NCBI GenBank assembly: GCA_944325545.1
Contig: CALVAM010000008.1
Location: forward strand, 1 to 64,000
Length of the DNA: 64,000 nt
Direction of reading: 5' to 3'
Origin: Candidatus Gastranaerophilales bacterium
GTDB lineage: Bacteria; Cyanobacteriota; Vampirovibrionia; Gastranaerophilales; Gastranaerophilaceae
Shown here: piece by piece, positions 32,267 through 40,698 of the stretch
Numbering within the stretch: the first letter of the stretch is position 1
How the letters are laid out: every line of letters begins with the position of its first letter
Notes under the pieces: generated by a model
Databases searched by the model: none
What the model saw: only the letters and a program-made list of their open reading frames with translations
What the model was told of the DNA's origin: nothing
Made by a program: the position numbers and the translations under genes

Positions 32267-33562
32267 ATGAAAATAAAAGATTTAATTACAGCAACAAATG
32301 CTGAAGTTTTAAAAAATATAGATGAAAACTTAGATGTTCGAATTTCTACTGATACCAGAACTATTTCTAGAGGAGATTTTTACCTACCACTTAAAGGTGC
32401 TTCTTTTGATGGTGAAAAGTTTATTCCTCAAGCTTTAGAGAAAGGAGCAGTTGGAGCCTTTTCAACAACAGATGAAGGAACTTTAAAGGTCAATAACACT
32501 TTAGAAGCTTATTTAAAACTTGCAAATTATCGAAGAAATCAACTTAATTTTAAAGTAGTAGCAATTACAGGAAGTTCAGGAAAAACTACAACAAAAGAAC
32601 TGGTTGCATCTGTTTTAAGTGAAAGATTTAAAACGTTTAAGACTCCGCTAAACCATAATAATGAAATCGGATTTTGTCAAACGATTTTTGAAGCTCCAGA
32701 TAATACCGAAGTTTTGGTACTTGAGATGGGAATGAGAGGTTTAGGCGAAATAGAACTTCTTTCTAAATATTCGGAACCGGATATTACGATTATTTCTAAT
32801 GTTGGAACCGCTCATATTGGAAGATTAGGCTCAAGAGAAAATATTGCTAAAGCCAAATGCGAAATTGTTAAATATCAAAGAGGAAATATTTTTATAGCAC
32901 ATAATGACGAGCTTATTAAAGAAACTGTTCATTTTGACGGTAAAAAAATATTTTATTCAATAAATGACGTAAAAATTGTTGAAAAATCCGCAAATTATTC
33001 TAAGTTCGAATATAAAAATAATATTTATGAATTAAATGTCGGTGGAGATTATAATATCGAAAATGCTTTAAGTGCAATAAATACAGGGTTAGAACTGGGA
33101 ATGAATATTGTTGAAATTCAAAAAGGTTTAAAAAAATATAAACCTATAGAAAAACGCTGGGAAACGGTAAATGCCGGTGGTTTTGAAATAGTAAACGACA
33201 GTTATAATGCAAATCCAGAATCAATGCGAGCATTTGTTGACACTATTTTTGAACATTATAAAGATTATACTTTAGTTCTTGGTGATATGGGAGAATTGGG
33301 TAATGAAGAAGTTACATACCATAAAGAATTAGGTAAATATATTAATTTTCATAAATTGTTAAATAAGGATTGTAAGATTTTATCTGTCGGCAATTTATCC
33401 AAAAATATTACTGATGAAATTAGTAATTGTTTCTCAAAACATTTTAATACTGTTGAAGAAGTTGTAGTATTTATAAAAAATAATCTTGAAAAATCAACAA
33501 AATTGTTTTTAAAAGCTTCAAGAAGTATGAAATTTGAAAAAATAATTGAAGAATTAAGATAA
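32267..33562 (+). CDS. murF: UDP-N-acetylmuramoyl-tripeptide--D-alanyl-D-alanine ligase
   Basis: A 431-residue ligase that adds the D-Ala-D-Ala dipeptide to the peptidoglycan precursor. An N-terminal Mur ligase substrate domain (STDTRTISRGDFYLPLKG) is followed by the ATP-binding central domain (TGSSGKTTTKEL near residues 105-116, GFCQTIFEAP). The C-terminal domain carries DSYNANPESMRAF, typical of MurF rather than MurE. Normal length. It stands alone here; other mur genes are not in the window. Confidence 0.95.
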   Translation: MKIKDLITATNAEVLKNIDENLDVRISTDTRTISRGDFYLPLKGASFDGEKFIPQALEKGAVGAFSTTDEGTLKVNNTLEAYLKLANYRRNQLNFKVVAITGSSGKTTTKELVASVLSERFKTFKTPLNHNNEIGFCQTIFEAPDNTEVLVLEMGMRGLGEIELLSKYSEPDITIISNVGTAHIGRLGSRENIAKAKCEIVKYQRGNIFIAHNDELIKETVHFDGKKIFYSINDVKIVEKSANYSKFEYKNNIYELNVGGDYNIENALSAINTGLELGMNIVEIQKGLKKYKPIEKRWETVNAGGFEIVNDSYNANPESMRAFVDTIFEHYKDYTLVLGDMGELGNEEVTYHKELGKYINFHKLLNKDCKILSVGNLSKNITDEISNCFSKHFNTVEEVVVFIKNNLEKSTKLFLKASRSMKFEKIIEELR

Positions 33563-33601
33563 AAATTTAGCACATGCCAACATCTTTACAAAACTTAATC
33601 T

Positions 33602-33672
33602 CTAAATAAATACATGCAAACATGCTAGCTACATGGTTTTGCATGATTAAATTCGCTAAAAGCATGTAAAGT
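33602..33672. other. Palindrome-rich intergenic stretch after murF
   Basis: CATGCAAA...TTTTGCATG with inner CATGCTAGCTACATG can fold as nested stems at about 33613-33644. The 301-base gap 33563-33863 holds no gene; it contains this palindrome and the promoter of the next gene. Confidence 0.4.
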
Positions 33673-33763
33673 TAAGGGTATTACATGTATATAAAACAGA
33701 TTAATCAGTAATATTAGGAATTATAGAGTTTTTAAGAAATCTTAACAAATAGTATTTTTAGGG

Positions 33764-33822
33764 TTGTAAAAGGTTTCTTAATTAATATAATAGAAATATA
33801 GATAAGGATTTGGGGAAATCCT
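33764..33822 (+). promoter_or_regulatory. Promoter and leader hairpin of the Cys-rich small protein
   Basis: TTGTAA (33764-33769), 16 bases, TATAAT (33786-33791). The transcript leader then contains AGGATTT/AAATCCT with a GGGG loop (33805-33822), before GGAGG at 33853. Confidence 0.55.
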
Positions 33823-33863
33823 AAAGGTAAAAATCACAAATAAATATAATTTTGGAGGAATAA

Positions 33864-34079
33864 GTGTTTAAGAGTCGTGATATGGGGAGAGCTATTGCTG
33901 TTAAAAGATGGACACCTACGGCATTAGAATGTTATAAACGCGGATGTGTATGTGAAGGTTGTTTTTATAGTGACTTTTTTAGTGCTACAGCTCAAAAATG
34001 TCAAATGAAAGCTGCAGTATTAGAATTGGTAAGAACGATCGGAACTCCTAATATAGAGTTACCACAGATTTTAGAATAA
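33864..34079 (+). CDS. Small cysteine-rich protein
   Basis: A 71-residue protein starting with GTG at 33864, backed by TTGGAGGA eight bases upstream. The core is WTPTALECYKRGCVCEGCFY and a later AQKCQMKAAVLELV, giving five cysteines (C...CxCxxC...C) spaced like a zinc or iron-sulfur site. I do not assign a named family, but the pattern looks strongly constrained. The short length and a dedicated promoter suggest a regulator or accessory protein. Followed after ~75 bases by hpf. Confidence 0.65.
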   Translation: MFKSRDMGRAIAVKRWTPTALECYKRGCVCEGCFYSDFFSATAQKCQMKAAVLELVRTIGTPNIELPQILE

Positions 34080-34153
34080 ACCTTTTGTAAAAAGCCCCTT
34101 TAAAAATACAAAAAGTGTTGTATAATAAAAGGGTAGTACATTAGGAGGTGTAA

Positions 34154-34519
34154 ATGCATATACACGTAAATGGTAAAAACATTGAGATTACAGATGCAAT
34201 CAAGGCTTATGTAAAAGAAAAAGTTGGTAAGGTTGCAAATCATTATGATCAAATTACAGGCATTGATGTAGTTTTATCTGTGATCAAAAACCCCGCAGCT
34301 ACAGGAAAACACGTTGCAGAAGTTTCTTGCAAGATGAACACTGGAGTTGTACATTGTGAGGAGTCAGCTGAATCTATGTATGCAAGCATTGATTTGTTGG
34401 CTGATAAATTATCACGTCAAGTTAAAAAGTTTAAAGAAAAGGCATTAACTTCTGACAAGGCTACTATTCGTGGCATTGAAATGCAAGAAGAAGCTGATGC
34501 GGAGGCTGTAGAAAGTTAA
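34154..34519 (+). CDS. hpf: Ribosome hibernation promoting factor, short form
   Basis: A 121-residue protein: MHIHVNGKNIEITDAIKAYV, then EVSCKMNTGVVHCEESAESM with YASIDLLADKLSRQVKKFKE. It matches the HPF/YfiA (RaiA-like) fold that binds the 30S subunit and silences ribosomes in slow growth. It lacks the long C-terminal dimerisation extension of 'long HPF', so it is a short or intermediate type. TAGGAGGT ribosome-binding site; a possible TATAAT at about 34118. Confidence 0.93.
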   Translation: MHIHVNGKNIEITDAIKAYVKEKVGKVANHYDQITGIDVVLSVIKNPAATGKHVAEVSCKMNTGVVHCEESAESMYASIDLLADKLSRQVKKFKEKALTSDKATIRGIEMQEEADAEAVES

Positions 34520-34523
34520 ATAA

Positions 34524-35318
34524 ATGATTAACAACAAAAAAGTTGTAATAATTATGCCTGCATATAATGCAGAAAAGACTTTAGAGAAGACTTATAATGA
34601 GATTTATCAAAATTTCGTCGACGAGATTATTCTGGTCGACGATTTCTCTTATGATGCAACAAAGGATGTTGCCAAAAAATTAAATATAACAACGATTTTA
34701 CACGAAAAAAATAAAGGTTACGGAGCTAATCAAAAATCTTGTTATCGAGCAGCCTTAAAAGCGAATGCTGATATTGTTATTATGCTTCATCCTGACTATC
34801 AATATACTCCGAAACTTATTCCTGCAATAGCTTCAATGATGGCTTTTGAAGAATATGATGCGGTTATTGCATCTAGAATGCTCGGGAATTCTGCTCTTAA
34901 AGGTGGAATGCCGTTGTATAAATTTATTGCTAACAGATTTTTAACTGAGTTTCAGAACTTTTTTATCGGTGAAAAGTTATCAGAATATCATACAGGTTTT
35001 AGAGGTTTTACCCGCAAAATCCTTGAAACTTTGCCTTTAGAAGATTGTAGTGATGATTTTATTTTTGATAATCAAATGCTAGCGTTGATTTTATTTAATG
35101 GCTATAAAATAGGTGAAATTTCATGTCCTACAAAATATTTTAAAGAGGCTTCTTCTATTAATTTTATTCGCTCTTGTAAATATGGATTAGAAGTCCTTTT
35201 AGTAAGTTTAAAATATAGGTTTGCCAAAATGGGAATAAAAGTTAATTTATTTAATAATGGCGGTAGAATTTTAGATAGGGAAAAAGAATTAAATTATTAT
35301 AATAAAAGGGAATTATGA
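34524..35318 (+). CDS. Family 2 glycosyltransferase
   Basis: A 264-residue protein of the dolichol-phosphate mannosyltransferase-like GT2 group. The start reads [18 protein letters not shown]; the nucleotide-sugar motif is [35 protein letters not shown] contributes the DxD-like position; [14 protein letters not shown] is also typical. No membrane span is obvious, so it is likely cytoplasmic or peripheral; it probably modifies a lipid carrier or envelope glycan. It overlaps rdgB by four bases (ATGA) and follows hpf after 4 bases. Confidence 0.88.
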   Translation: MINNKKVVIIMPAYNAEKTLEKTYNEIYQNFVDEIILVDDFSYDATKDVAKKLNITTILHEKNKGYGANQKSCYRAALKANADIVIMLHPDYQYTPKLIPAIASMMAFEEYDAVIASRMLGNSALKGGMPLYKFIANRFLTEFQNFFIGEKLSEYHTGFRGFTRKILETLPLEDCSDDFIFDNQMLALILFNGYKIGEISCPTKYFKEASSINFIRSCKYGLEVLLVSLKYRFAKMGIKVNLFNNGGRILDREKELNYYNKREL

Positions 35319-35905
35319 AAATAGTTTTAGCTTCATCAAATGAACATAAAGTAAAAGAGATTAATGAAATTGTTAATAAATTAGGTTATGATATAGAATT
35401 TGTTTTACCTAAAGGAAAATTTGATCCTATTGAGAATGGAGAAACTTTTGAAGCAAATTCTTTGATTAAGGCTAAAGCCGCATGGGAGCTAACAAAAACT
35501 TGGTCTTTAGCGGATGATTCAGGGCTATGTATTGATTCATTAGACGGAAAACCAGGAATATATTCTGCAAGATATGAAACAACTCCTCAAAAAAGAATCG
35601 AGAGAGTTTTAAATGAAATGAAAAATATTGAAAATAGGAAAGCTCATTTTACCTGTGCAATGACTTTGATTAATCCTAAAGGAGAAGTCGAATTTGCTTG
35701 TAAAGGGATTTGTGAAGGTAGTATTGCCTATAAACCAACTGGAGAACACGGTTTTGGATATGATCCGATTTTTATTTTGAAAAATTCAGATAAAACTATG
35801 GCAGAACTAAATGACGATGAGAAAAATGAAATTTCTCATCGATCATTAGCTTTACAAAAAGTTTTAAATTATATTAGTGAAGCTCATTTGGTTGAAAACG
35901 AGTAA
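35315..35905 (+). CDS. rdgB: XTP/dITP pyrophosphatase
   Basis: A 196-residue Ham1-family house-cleaning enzyme that hydrolyses dITP, XTP and related abnormal purine nucleotides. Motifs: [15 protein letters not shown] (SNxxKxxE), [20 protein letters not shown] and GFGYDPIFI. Normal length. Translationally coupled to the glycosyltransferase. Its 3' end overlaps that of the convergent gene by 32 bases. Confidence 0.95.
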   Translation: MKIVLASSNEHKVKEINEIVNKLGYDIEFVLPKGKFDPIENGETFEANSLIKAKAAWELTKTWSLADDSGLCIDSLDGKPGIYSARYETTPQKRIERVLNEMKNIENRKAHFTCAMTLINPKGEVEFACKGICEGSIAYKPTGEHGFGYDPIFILKNSDKTMAELNDDEKNEISHRSLALQKVLNYISEAHLVENE

Positions 35906-36305
35906 AGTTGTTGAGATATCCTCCTATTGGAATCATTGTATCTGTTCTATCATACATTTCAGGCGGCCCCATTCTTGATTGTTCCTGAGCTTCTATCTTT
36001 GCATTGTATTCACTATTTTCTTGATATTGTTTTACTTTTACTTGTTGATAACAACTATATTTTGCGTCGTTCTCTTCTAAATTTCTACAATCATTAATAG
36101 CATTTTCAAAATCAACTCGTCTTTTATACCAATATGCTGCAGTTTCATTTAATTTACCTAAACCTCTTGGTTCTTGTACATCAACATATGCAGATGGAAC
36201 AAAATCTTTCCAATCAGGTTCTGCGACACCATCAAAGGTCACAGTTTCTTCGGCGATTACTGCGAATGGTAAAAGTAATGTTAATAACAAAATAAATTTT
36301 TTCAT
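35874..36305 (-). CDS. Exported protein of unknown function
   Basis: A 143-residue protein. Signal peptide, residues about 1-18 (MKKFILLLTLLLPFAVIA, cut before EETVTF). The mature part includes AAYWYKRRVDFENAINDCRN and a second Cys, in SCYQQVKVKQYQ; two cysteines could form a disulfide. A likely periplasmic or envelope protein; no family recognised. Convergent with rdgB with a 32-base overlap. Confidence 0.65.
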   Translation of the reverse strand: MKKFILLLTLLLPFAVIAEETVTFDGVAEPDWKDFVPSAYVDVQEPRGLGKLNETAAYWYKRRVDFENAINDCRNLEENDAKYSCYQQVKVKQYQENSEYNAKIEAQEQSRMGPPEMYDRTDTMIPIGGYLNNFTRFQPNELH

Positions 36306-36409
36306 ATTTTATAAACCCTTTTTCTTGATTATATCATTTGAAATAAGATTTTATCAAATTTTCGTTACAATTAATTTAAATTATTTTAGTATTAAACTAA
36401 TATAATATT

Positions 36410-36919
36410 ATGGATAAGAATAGTTTACGAAAATATTTTAAAGATTTAAGAAAAAATCTTTCAATACAAGAAAGATCTCAAAAATTAATTAATAAATTAA
36501 TTAATCTAAAAGAGTATCAGATTTCACAAAATATAATGTTATTTTATCCTTTGGAATATGAAATTAATTTGTTAGGAATATTAACAGATACTACAAAAAA
36601 ATTTTATTTACCAAGAATAGAAGGTGAAGAACTTGTTTGTTGTCCTTATAAAGCAGGTGATGAACTTCAAATTTCAAAATTTAAAACTAAAGAACCGATA
36701 ACAAATTTTATAGATAAAAATATTCTTGATTTGATTATTGTACCCGCTCTTTGTTGTGATAAAAATAATTATCGTCTTGGTTATGGAAAAGGTTATTATG
36801 ACAGATTTTTAAAGAATTTTGAAGGTTATACAATAACTTGTTTGCCTAAAGAATTTATTATAGACACAATAAATCCTGATAAATATGATATACCGATAAA
36901 ATTAGTAATTACAGATTAA
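36410..36919 (+). CDS. 5-formyltetrahydrofolate cyclo-ligase
   Basis: A 169-residue ATP-dependent enzyme that turns 5-formyl-THF into 5,10-methenyl-THF (one-carbon metabolism). The start KNSLRKYFKDLRKNLSIQ, MLFYPLEYEIN and the ATP/folate motif RLGYGKGYYDRFL fit the family. Normal, slightly short length. Convergent with the gene ending at 36921 (one base between stops). Confidence 0.9.
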   Translation: MDKNSLRKYFKDLRKNLSIQERSQKLINKLINLKEYQISQNIMLFYPLEYEINLLGILTDTTKKFYLPRIEGEELVCCPYKAGDELQISKFKTKEPITNFIDKNILDLIIVPALCCDKNNYRLGYGKGYYDRFLKNFEGYTITCLPKEFIIDTINPDKYDIPIKLVITD

Positions 36920-36920
36920 A

Positions 36921-37253
36921 TTATTGGAAATTGTAAGTAAATGAGCTTCTAATAGCCGCATCAACGGCACCTTGAGCAGATTGTAATTCTGCATCAACCA
37001 TTTTTAATCTGTTTTGATATTCTTGCATTTGTAGATCTAATTTCTTTTCAAGAATAATCAGTTTATCTCTTCTCGCTTCCAATTGTTTGATTGCCGGATT
37101 TTCAGGATCTAAGTCATTGCCTAAAGCCATAATTTCATCAGAAGACGCAACCAATTCCATCTTAGCTGAAGCAATCCACTGAATTTTAGTTTCCAGCGTT
37201 ATCTTATAAGCTGTTAGATACATCATTCTGAAACTAGAGGCAATTAATCCCAT
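36921..37253 (-). CDS. Small helical protein of a 'MGxxAS' cluster
   Basis: A 110-residue protein. The start MGLIASSFRMMYLTAYKITL parallels MGMAASQARYLALVARKSNC of the 575-residue protein at 38781, so the two share an N-terminal module. The rest is helical/coiled coil (LDLQMQEYQNRLKMVDAELQ). AAGGA precedes the start. It is the last gene of a minus-strand cluster (40508 to 36921). I do not know the function; the shared module, resembling N-termini of flagellar/hook-type proteins in style only, suggests a secreted or surface assembly component (inference). Confidence 0.6.
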   Translation of the reverse strand: MGLIASSFRMMYLTAYKITLETKIQWIASAKMELVASSDEIMALGNDLDPENPAIKQLEARRDKLIILEKKLDLQMQEYQNRLKMVDAELQSAQGAVDAAIRSSFTYNFQ

Positions 37254-37267
37254 AATACACAGTCCTT

Positions 37268-37537
37268 CTATCTTGTTTCGTTTAAATTCTTACCTTTCAG
37301 GAATGTGTGTTCATTACTTTCTGCAATCAAGCTTTCCATTTTATGTAATTGATGCTTGTGATAATTTACCCTATACTTAGCCATTTTTAATTTCTGTCGA
37401 ATGGTAAGCATATCCTTAAGGCTTGATATTAAACTTACAGCCAGTGCTTTAAATGGATTTTTCCTTATGAAAAACGATCTGGTAAAATTCATAAAATTCA
37501 CTAACCGTTGGATACTTTGTTGTAGTTCTTCACGCAT
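37268..37537 (-). CDS. Small basic helical protein
   Basis: An 89-residue, very basic helical protein (MAKYRVNYHKHQLHKMES; AVSLISSLKDMLTIRQKLK). TAGGAG lies nine bases before the start at 37537. Placed 14 bases before the 110-residue helical gene in the same minus-strand cluster, so probably co-transcribed. No known domain; perhaps a chaperone-like or accessory protein of the same assembly. Confidence 0.5.
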   Translation of the reverse strand: MREELQQSIQRLVNFMNFTRSFFIRKNPFKALAVSLISSLKDMLTIRQKLKMAKYRVNYHKHQLHKMESLIAESNEHTFLKGKNLNETR

Positions 37538-37636
37538 AAGCTTTTACTCCTATACGTTCTAAGCCTACATGTATTATAAAACATGTAGTTAAGAATAATT
37601 GCGTATCATTAGTTATTTTTTTTACAATTGTTAACA

Positions 37637-37864
37637 TTACCTGGAACTATTCCTCTTGTTGGTTATTGAATTAAACACAAAACGTTTTTTATAATATTCT
37701 TTTTCTACTAAACTAGTTAACGGCAATTTTTCAGAAAACTTTAGTTCATTTTGATTATAATACTGTTGTTCTTTACAAAAAGTTACAAATGCTATTATCG
37801 TTTTAATAATAACATTATTTAGTATTAAATCTAACATTATTCTAAAAAATGTGCGTCCTTGCAT
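37637..37864 (-). CDS. Uncertain short protein
   Basis: A 75-residue frame with a hydrophobic segment (MLDLILNNVIIKTIIAFVTF) and a basic tail. There is no ribosome-binding site before the ATG and no recognised domain. It lies in the gap between the two parts of the minus-strand cluster. It may be a real small membrane protein or chance. Confidence 0.25.
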   Translation of the reverse strand: MQGRTFFRIMLDLILNNVIIKTIIAFVTFCKEQQYYNQNELKFSEKLPLTSLVEKEYYKKRFVFNSITNKRNSSR

Positions 37865-37899
37865 ATTATTAAATCTTTTTTTAATATTAGTTAAACAAA

Positions 37900-38757
37900 T
37901 TATAAGTCTTGAATATCTTTACTAGCAGATTCAATATCATCTTTAAGCATTTTTCTAACAATATCGCCTTGAGTATCAAGCATTTTGCATACAGTTTCGA
38001 TATTTGCAACTTTTTGAGAAAGAATTGTGTCTGCATTAGAAATGATATTACTTGAAACACTTTGATAAGCAGAAAGAGCAGCAGAAGTAGTTCCTTGCAT
38101 CAAGTTACCCATAACAACAGCAGGAAGTCCAAATTCACCAAGATAAGGGGCTGCAGCTGTCATAATTCCGCCCCATCCGGAAACTAGTCCTGCAAGCGGC
38201 ATTAGAATATTTGCTGCACCGATTCCATATCCGTTTGCAGTACCGATTCCATAAGCTGCAGTGCTTGCAATATCAGCAATACTTCCAATTCCTGAAGCAT
38301 AGCCTGTTGTTGCACCATCAGAAGAGCCAAAGCCGGATAATAAATCTCCGATTCCGGATGCTCCGCCTGTTGTATAGCCGCTTTGTCTGTATCCGAAGTT
38401 TGCTGCATATCCGCTAGGGAAGCCGGAATAATTCCCTAAACTATTAACACCAAAAGATGAATAAGTCCCTGTAGTTCCGCCTGTTCCGCCTGTATATTGT
38501 GTCCAGTATGAAGTTCCCGGAATATTCATAGCACTTGTTCCGCCTAAGGTTGTCATAAAAGCTGATGGAGCAAATAAACTAGCAAGTTGGTATAAAAAAC
38601 CACCCGCAGCTTCGAAGCCTGTGCCGGAACTTCCTGAACCTGCGACGGTTAAATCCCTTAATCTGTCGTAGGTTTCGTAAAGCATAACTTTGGCATCCGC
38701 TGATGCGGCTCCAAATCTGTTCGCCATCACTAAATATCCATCGTTTTTGTATGACAT
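37900..38757 (-). CDS. Gly/Ser/Ala/Tyr-rich low-complexity protein
   Basis: A 285-residue protein. The N-terminus has NRFGAASADAKVMLYETYDR. The middle (about residues 85-185) is rich in Gly, Ser, Thr and Tyr (for example TGGTGGTTGTYSSFGVNSLG), and a hydrophobic Ala/Gly region (LMPLAGLVSGWGGIMTAAAP) follows. The last 60 residues are helical and charged. AGG precedes the start. The base composition of the middle is richer in G+C than its neighbours. Such composition is typical of secreted filament or adhesive proteins, but no signal peptide is visible. Part of the cluster with 38781-40508. Confidence 0.6.
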   Translation of the reverse strand: MSYKNDGYLVMANRFGAASADAKVMLYETYDRLRDLTVAGSGSSGTGFEAAGGFLYQLASLFAPSAFMTTLGGTSAMNIPGTSYWTQYTGGTGGTTGTYSSFGVNSLGNYSGFPSGYAANFGYRQSGYTTGGASGIGDLLSGFGSSDGATTGYASGIGSIADIASTAAYGIGTANGYGIGAANILMPLAGLVSGWGGIMTAAAPYLGEFGLPAVVMGNLMQGTTSAALSAYQSVSSNIISNADTILSQKVANIETVCKMLDTQGDIVRKMLKDDIESASKDIQDL

Positions 38758-38780
38758 AATTACCTCGTTTAATTAAAAGT

Positions 38781-40508
38781 TTAACCGCCAAATGTTTTAA
38801 ATGAATCTTCAATATTATCTTTTACAACTTTTGATACAGCATCTATTTCTGTTGATAGTGCATTTTGTTCTGTATCTAGTTGTTTTAATCTTAGTTCAAG
38901 TTGTAAGTCTTCTTGTTGTATTAGCGAAGTTTTTGCATTTATATCTTGAACCATTTTATCATATTGGGCACTTTCATAATAATATTGATTCATTGCATCC
39001 TGATAAGCATTATCATCTGTTACTGTTTCCATGTTTAAAGTATATTTAATGGAGTCATCTTCAAACCTTACTGATGTGAAACGACCATTGCCGTCGGTTT
39101 CCAGTAATGCTTTTTTTGTTTCTTCCATCTTTGTTGAAACATATGTTGCATTATAATAGGCTAATTTATCTTGACCATCAATATTATTGATTCCTGTACC
39201 ACTTTGATACGATTTGTTCAGATCTGCATATGTTGTATAGTATGTAACACCATTTAATTGGAATGAATATACTCCGCCTAAATAATTTCCATCGTTGTCA
39301 AAACAGTCACTAATAGCCGCATTTATGCCCTGAGCTCTCATATCAGAAACAACTTGTCTTAATTCGGCTTTTTGATCATCTGTTAAGTCTACTAACAATG
39401 TTAGTTCGCTATTTCCGACATATGTAGGACGTTGTAAATTGTTGTATGTTGTTTCCGCTGCTTCATATGTCTGTAATGCAGTAAATTCAGCTGCTTGCAG
39501 GGTTGCTAACTCCGCATCATATTTTGCAGCTTTGTTTTCTATCGTTCCATCTGTTCCTGCATCTCCCGTGTAATATACAGGTAAAATAGTTTTAGAGCCG
39601 TTTACGTTACCTCCGTATAAGCTTTTTAAGTCAGATTTAAATGCGATAGATCCATCCGCTTCATTGTAATATACGTCCGCATAGTCCAGTTTTGTATCTT
39701 CGCTTAAGGCTCCTTTTTCTATTAAAATATCTAATGCATCTGCAATTTTCTTTTGAGTATTTTCATCGTATTGTGAATAACCTTTATATATAGCATTTGG
39801 AGCATCTATCATTGAGGCAAGAAGAGTTTCTGAACCTGTGTATGGTGTGCTTGTTCCGTCAGTACTGTAATATTTCTTGTCATCTTCATTATAATAGTAT
39901 TTATTACCTGCACTATCCTTATAAACTAATGCATTACCATACTTTTCCTGCTCAGATTTCGATACAGTATAACTATTTGTATTAACGTCGTAATTACAGG
40001 CTGTAATATGTTGATAATTATCTGTATTTACATAATTGCTTAATGTCGCAGCTTCAGCTTCTTTTTCTTTTACAGCAGCTTTTGCAGCTTCATAATCAGC
40101 CTTTGCTTGGGTCATCAATCTTTGTGCCATTTCAATTTGATCAACAGTTACTGCAGTACCAGTGGAAAACTGAACCTTAGGATCTTGTTTATGCTTTTGT
40201 GAGCCTGTATACACATCTGCATAATAATGTTGAGTAACTACAAAGTTATAATCAGGATCATTTGCAAGCTGCTGCCAACTGTCTATTGTATATTCATTAA
40301 CGCCATCAGAAAATGAATACTGTTGTTTTGTATAATCTTGTGTGCTAGGTGGTACAGGAACGCTTAAGCCAAGCATCTGATTGAATAAATTTGCACTTTG
40401 ATTTGATAAAACCGTACGTGCTTGATTTATTTGTTGACCTTCATATTCACAATTTGATTTCCTCGCAACTAGTGCTAAATATCTGGCCTGTGATGCTGCC
40501 ATTCCCAT
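38781..40508 (-). CDS. Large 'MGxxAS' protein with helical ends and Tyr/Thr-rich middle
   Basis: A 575-residue protein starting MGMAASQARYLALVARKSNC, then EYEGQQINQARTVLSNQSAN. The N-terminal and C-terminal parts (QEDLQLELRLKQLDTEQNA) are predicted coiled coils and could pair, as in flagellin-like or hook-associated proteins. The middle is rich in Tyr, Asn, Thr and Asp with no cysteine cluster. This helical-end/variable-middle layout is compatible with an assembled, secreted structural protein; no homology can be claimed. TAGGAG nine bases before the ATG. Head of the minus-strand cluster. Confidence 0.6.
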   Translation of the reverse strand: MGMAASQARYLALVARKSNCEYEGQQINQARTVLSNQSANLFNQMLGLSVPVPPSTQDYTKQQYSFSDGVNEYTIDSWQQLANDPDYNFVVTQHYYADVYTGSQKHKQDPKVQFSTGTAVTVDQIEMAQRLMTQAKADYEAAKAAVKEKEAEAATLSNYVNTDNYQHITACNYDVNTNSYTVSKSEQEKYGNALVYKDSAGNKYYYNEDDKKYYSTDGTSTPYTGSETLLASMIDAPNAIYKGYSQYDENTQKKIADALDILIEKGALSEDTKLDYADVYYNEADGSIAFKSDLKSLYGGNVNGSKTILPVYYTGDAGTDGTIENKAAKYDAELATLQAAEFTALQTYEAAETTYNNLQRPTYVGNSELTLLVDLTDDQKAELRQVVSDMRAQGINAAISDCFDNDGNYLGGVYSFQLNGVTYYTTYADLNKSYQSGTGINNIDGQDKLAYYNATYVSTKMEETKKALLETDGNGRFTSVRFEDDSIKYTLNMETVTDDNAYQDAMNQYYYESAQYDKMVQDINAKTSLIQQEDLQLELRLKQLDTEQNALSTEIDAVSKVVKDNIEDSFKTFGG

Positions 40509-40698
40509 AGTGTTGTTCTCCTATTTCTTATATATATTTGGTTTAATGAAAAGTTACTATAAGTCAATCTTCACAATAGTATTATATATTATTTTTACAT
40601 TTTTTAATATTTAGAAATTAGTAATTTCATTTAAATGGATGAACTCTATATTAAATATCCTTTATGTAGAGTAGTTTATTATATGATACAATTTATTA

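Noticed and set aside
37637..37864. Confident small membrane protein
   Set aside because: No ribosome-binding site and low-complexity AT-rich sequence; kept only as a low-confidence entry.
36921..40508. Flagellin or flagellar hook genes
   Set aside because: Only the general layout (helical ends, variable middle) is similar; no flagellin N-terminal signature and no flagellar genes nearby.
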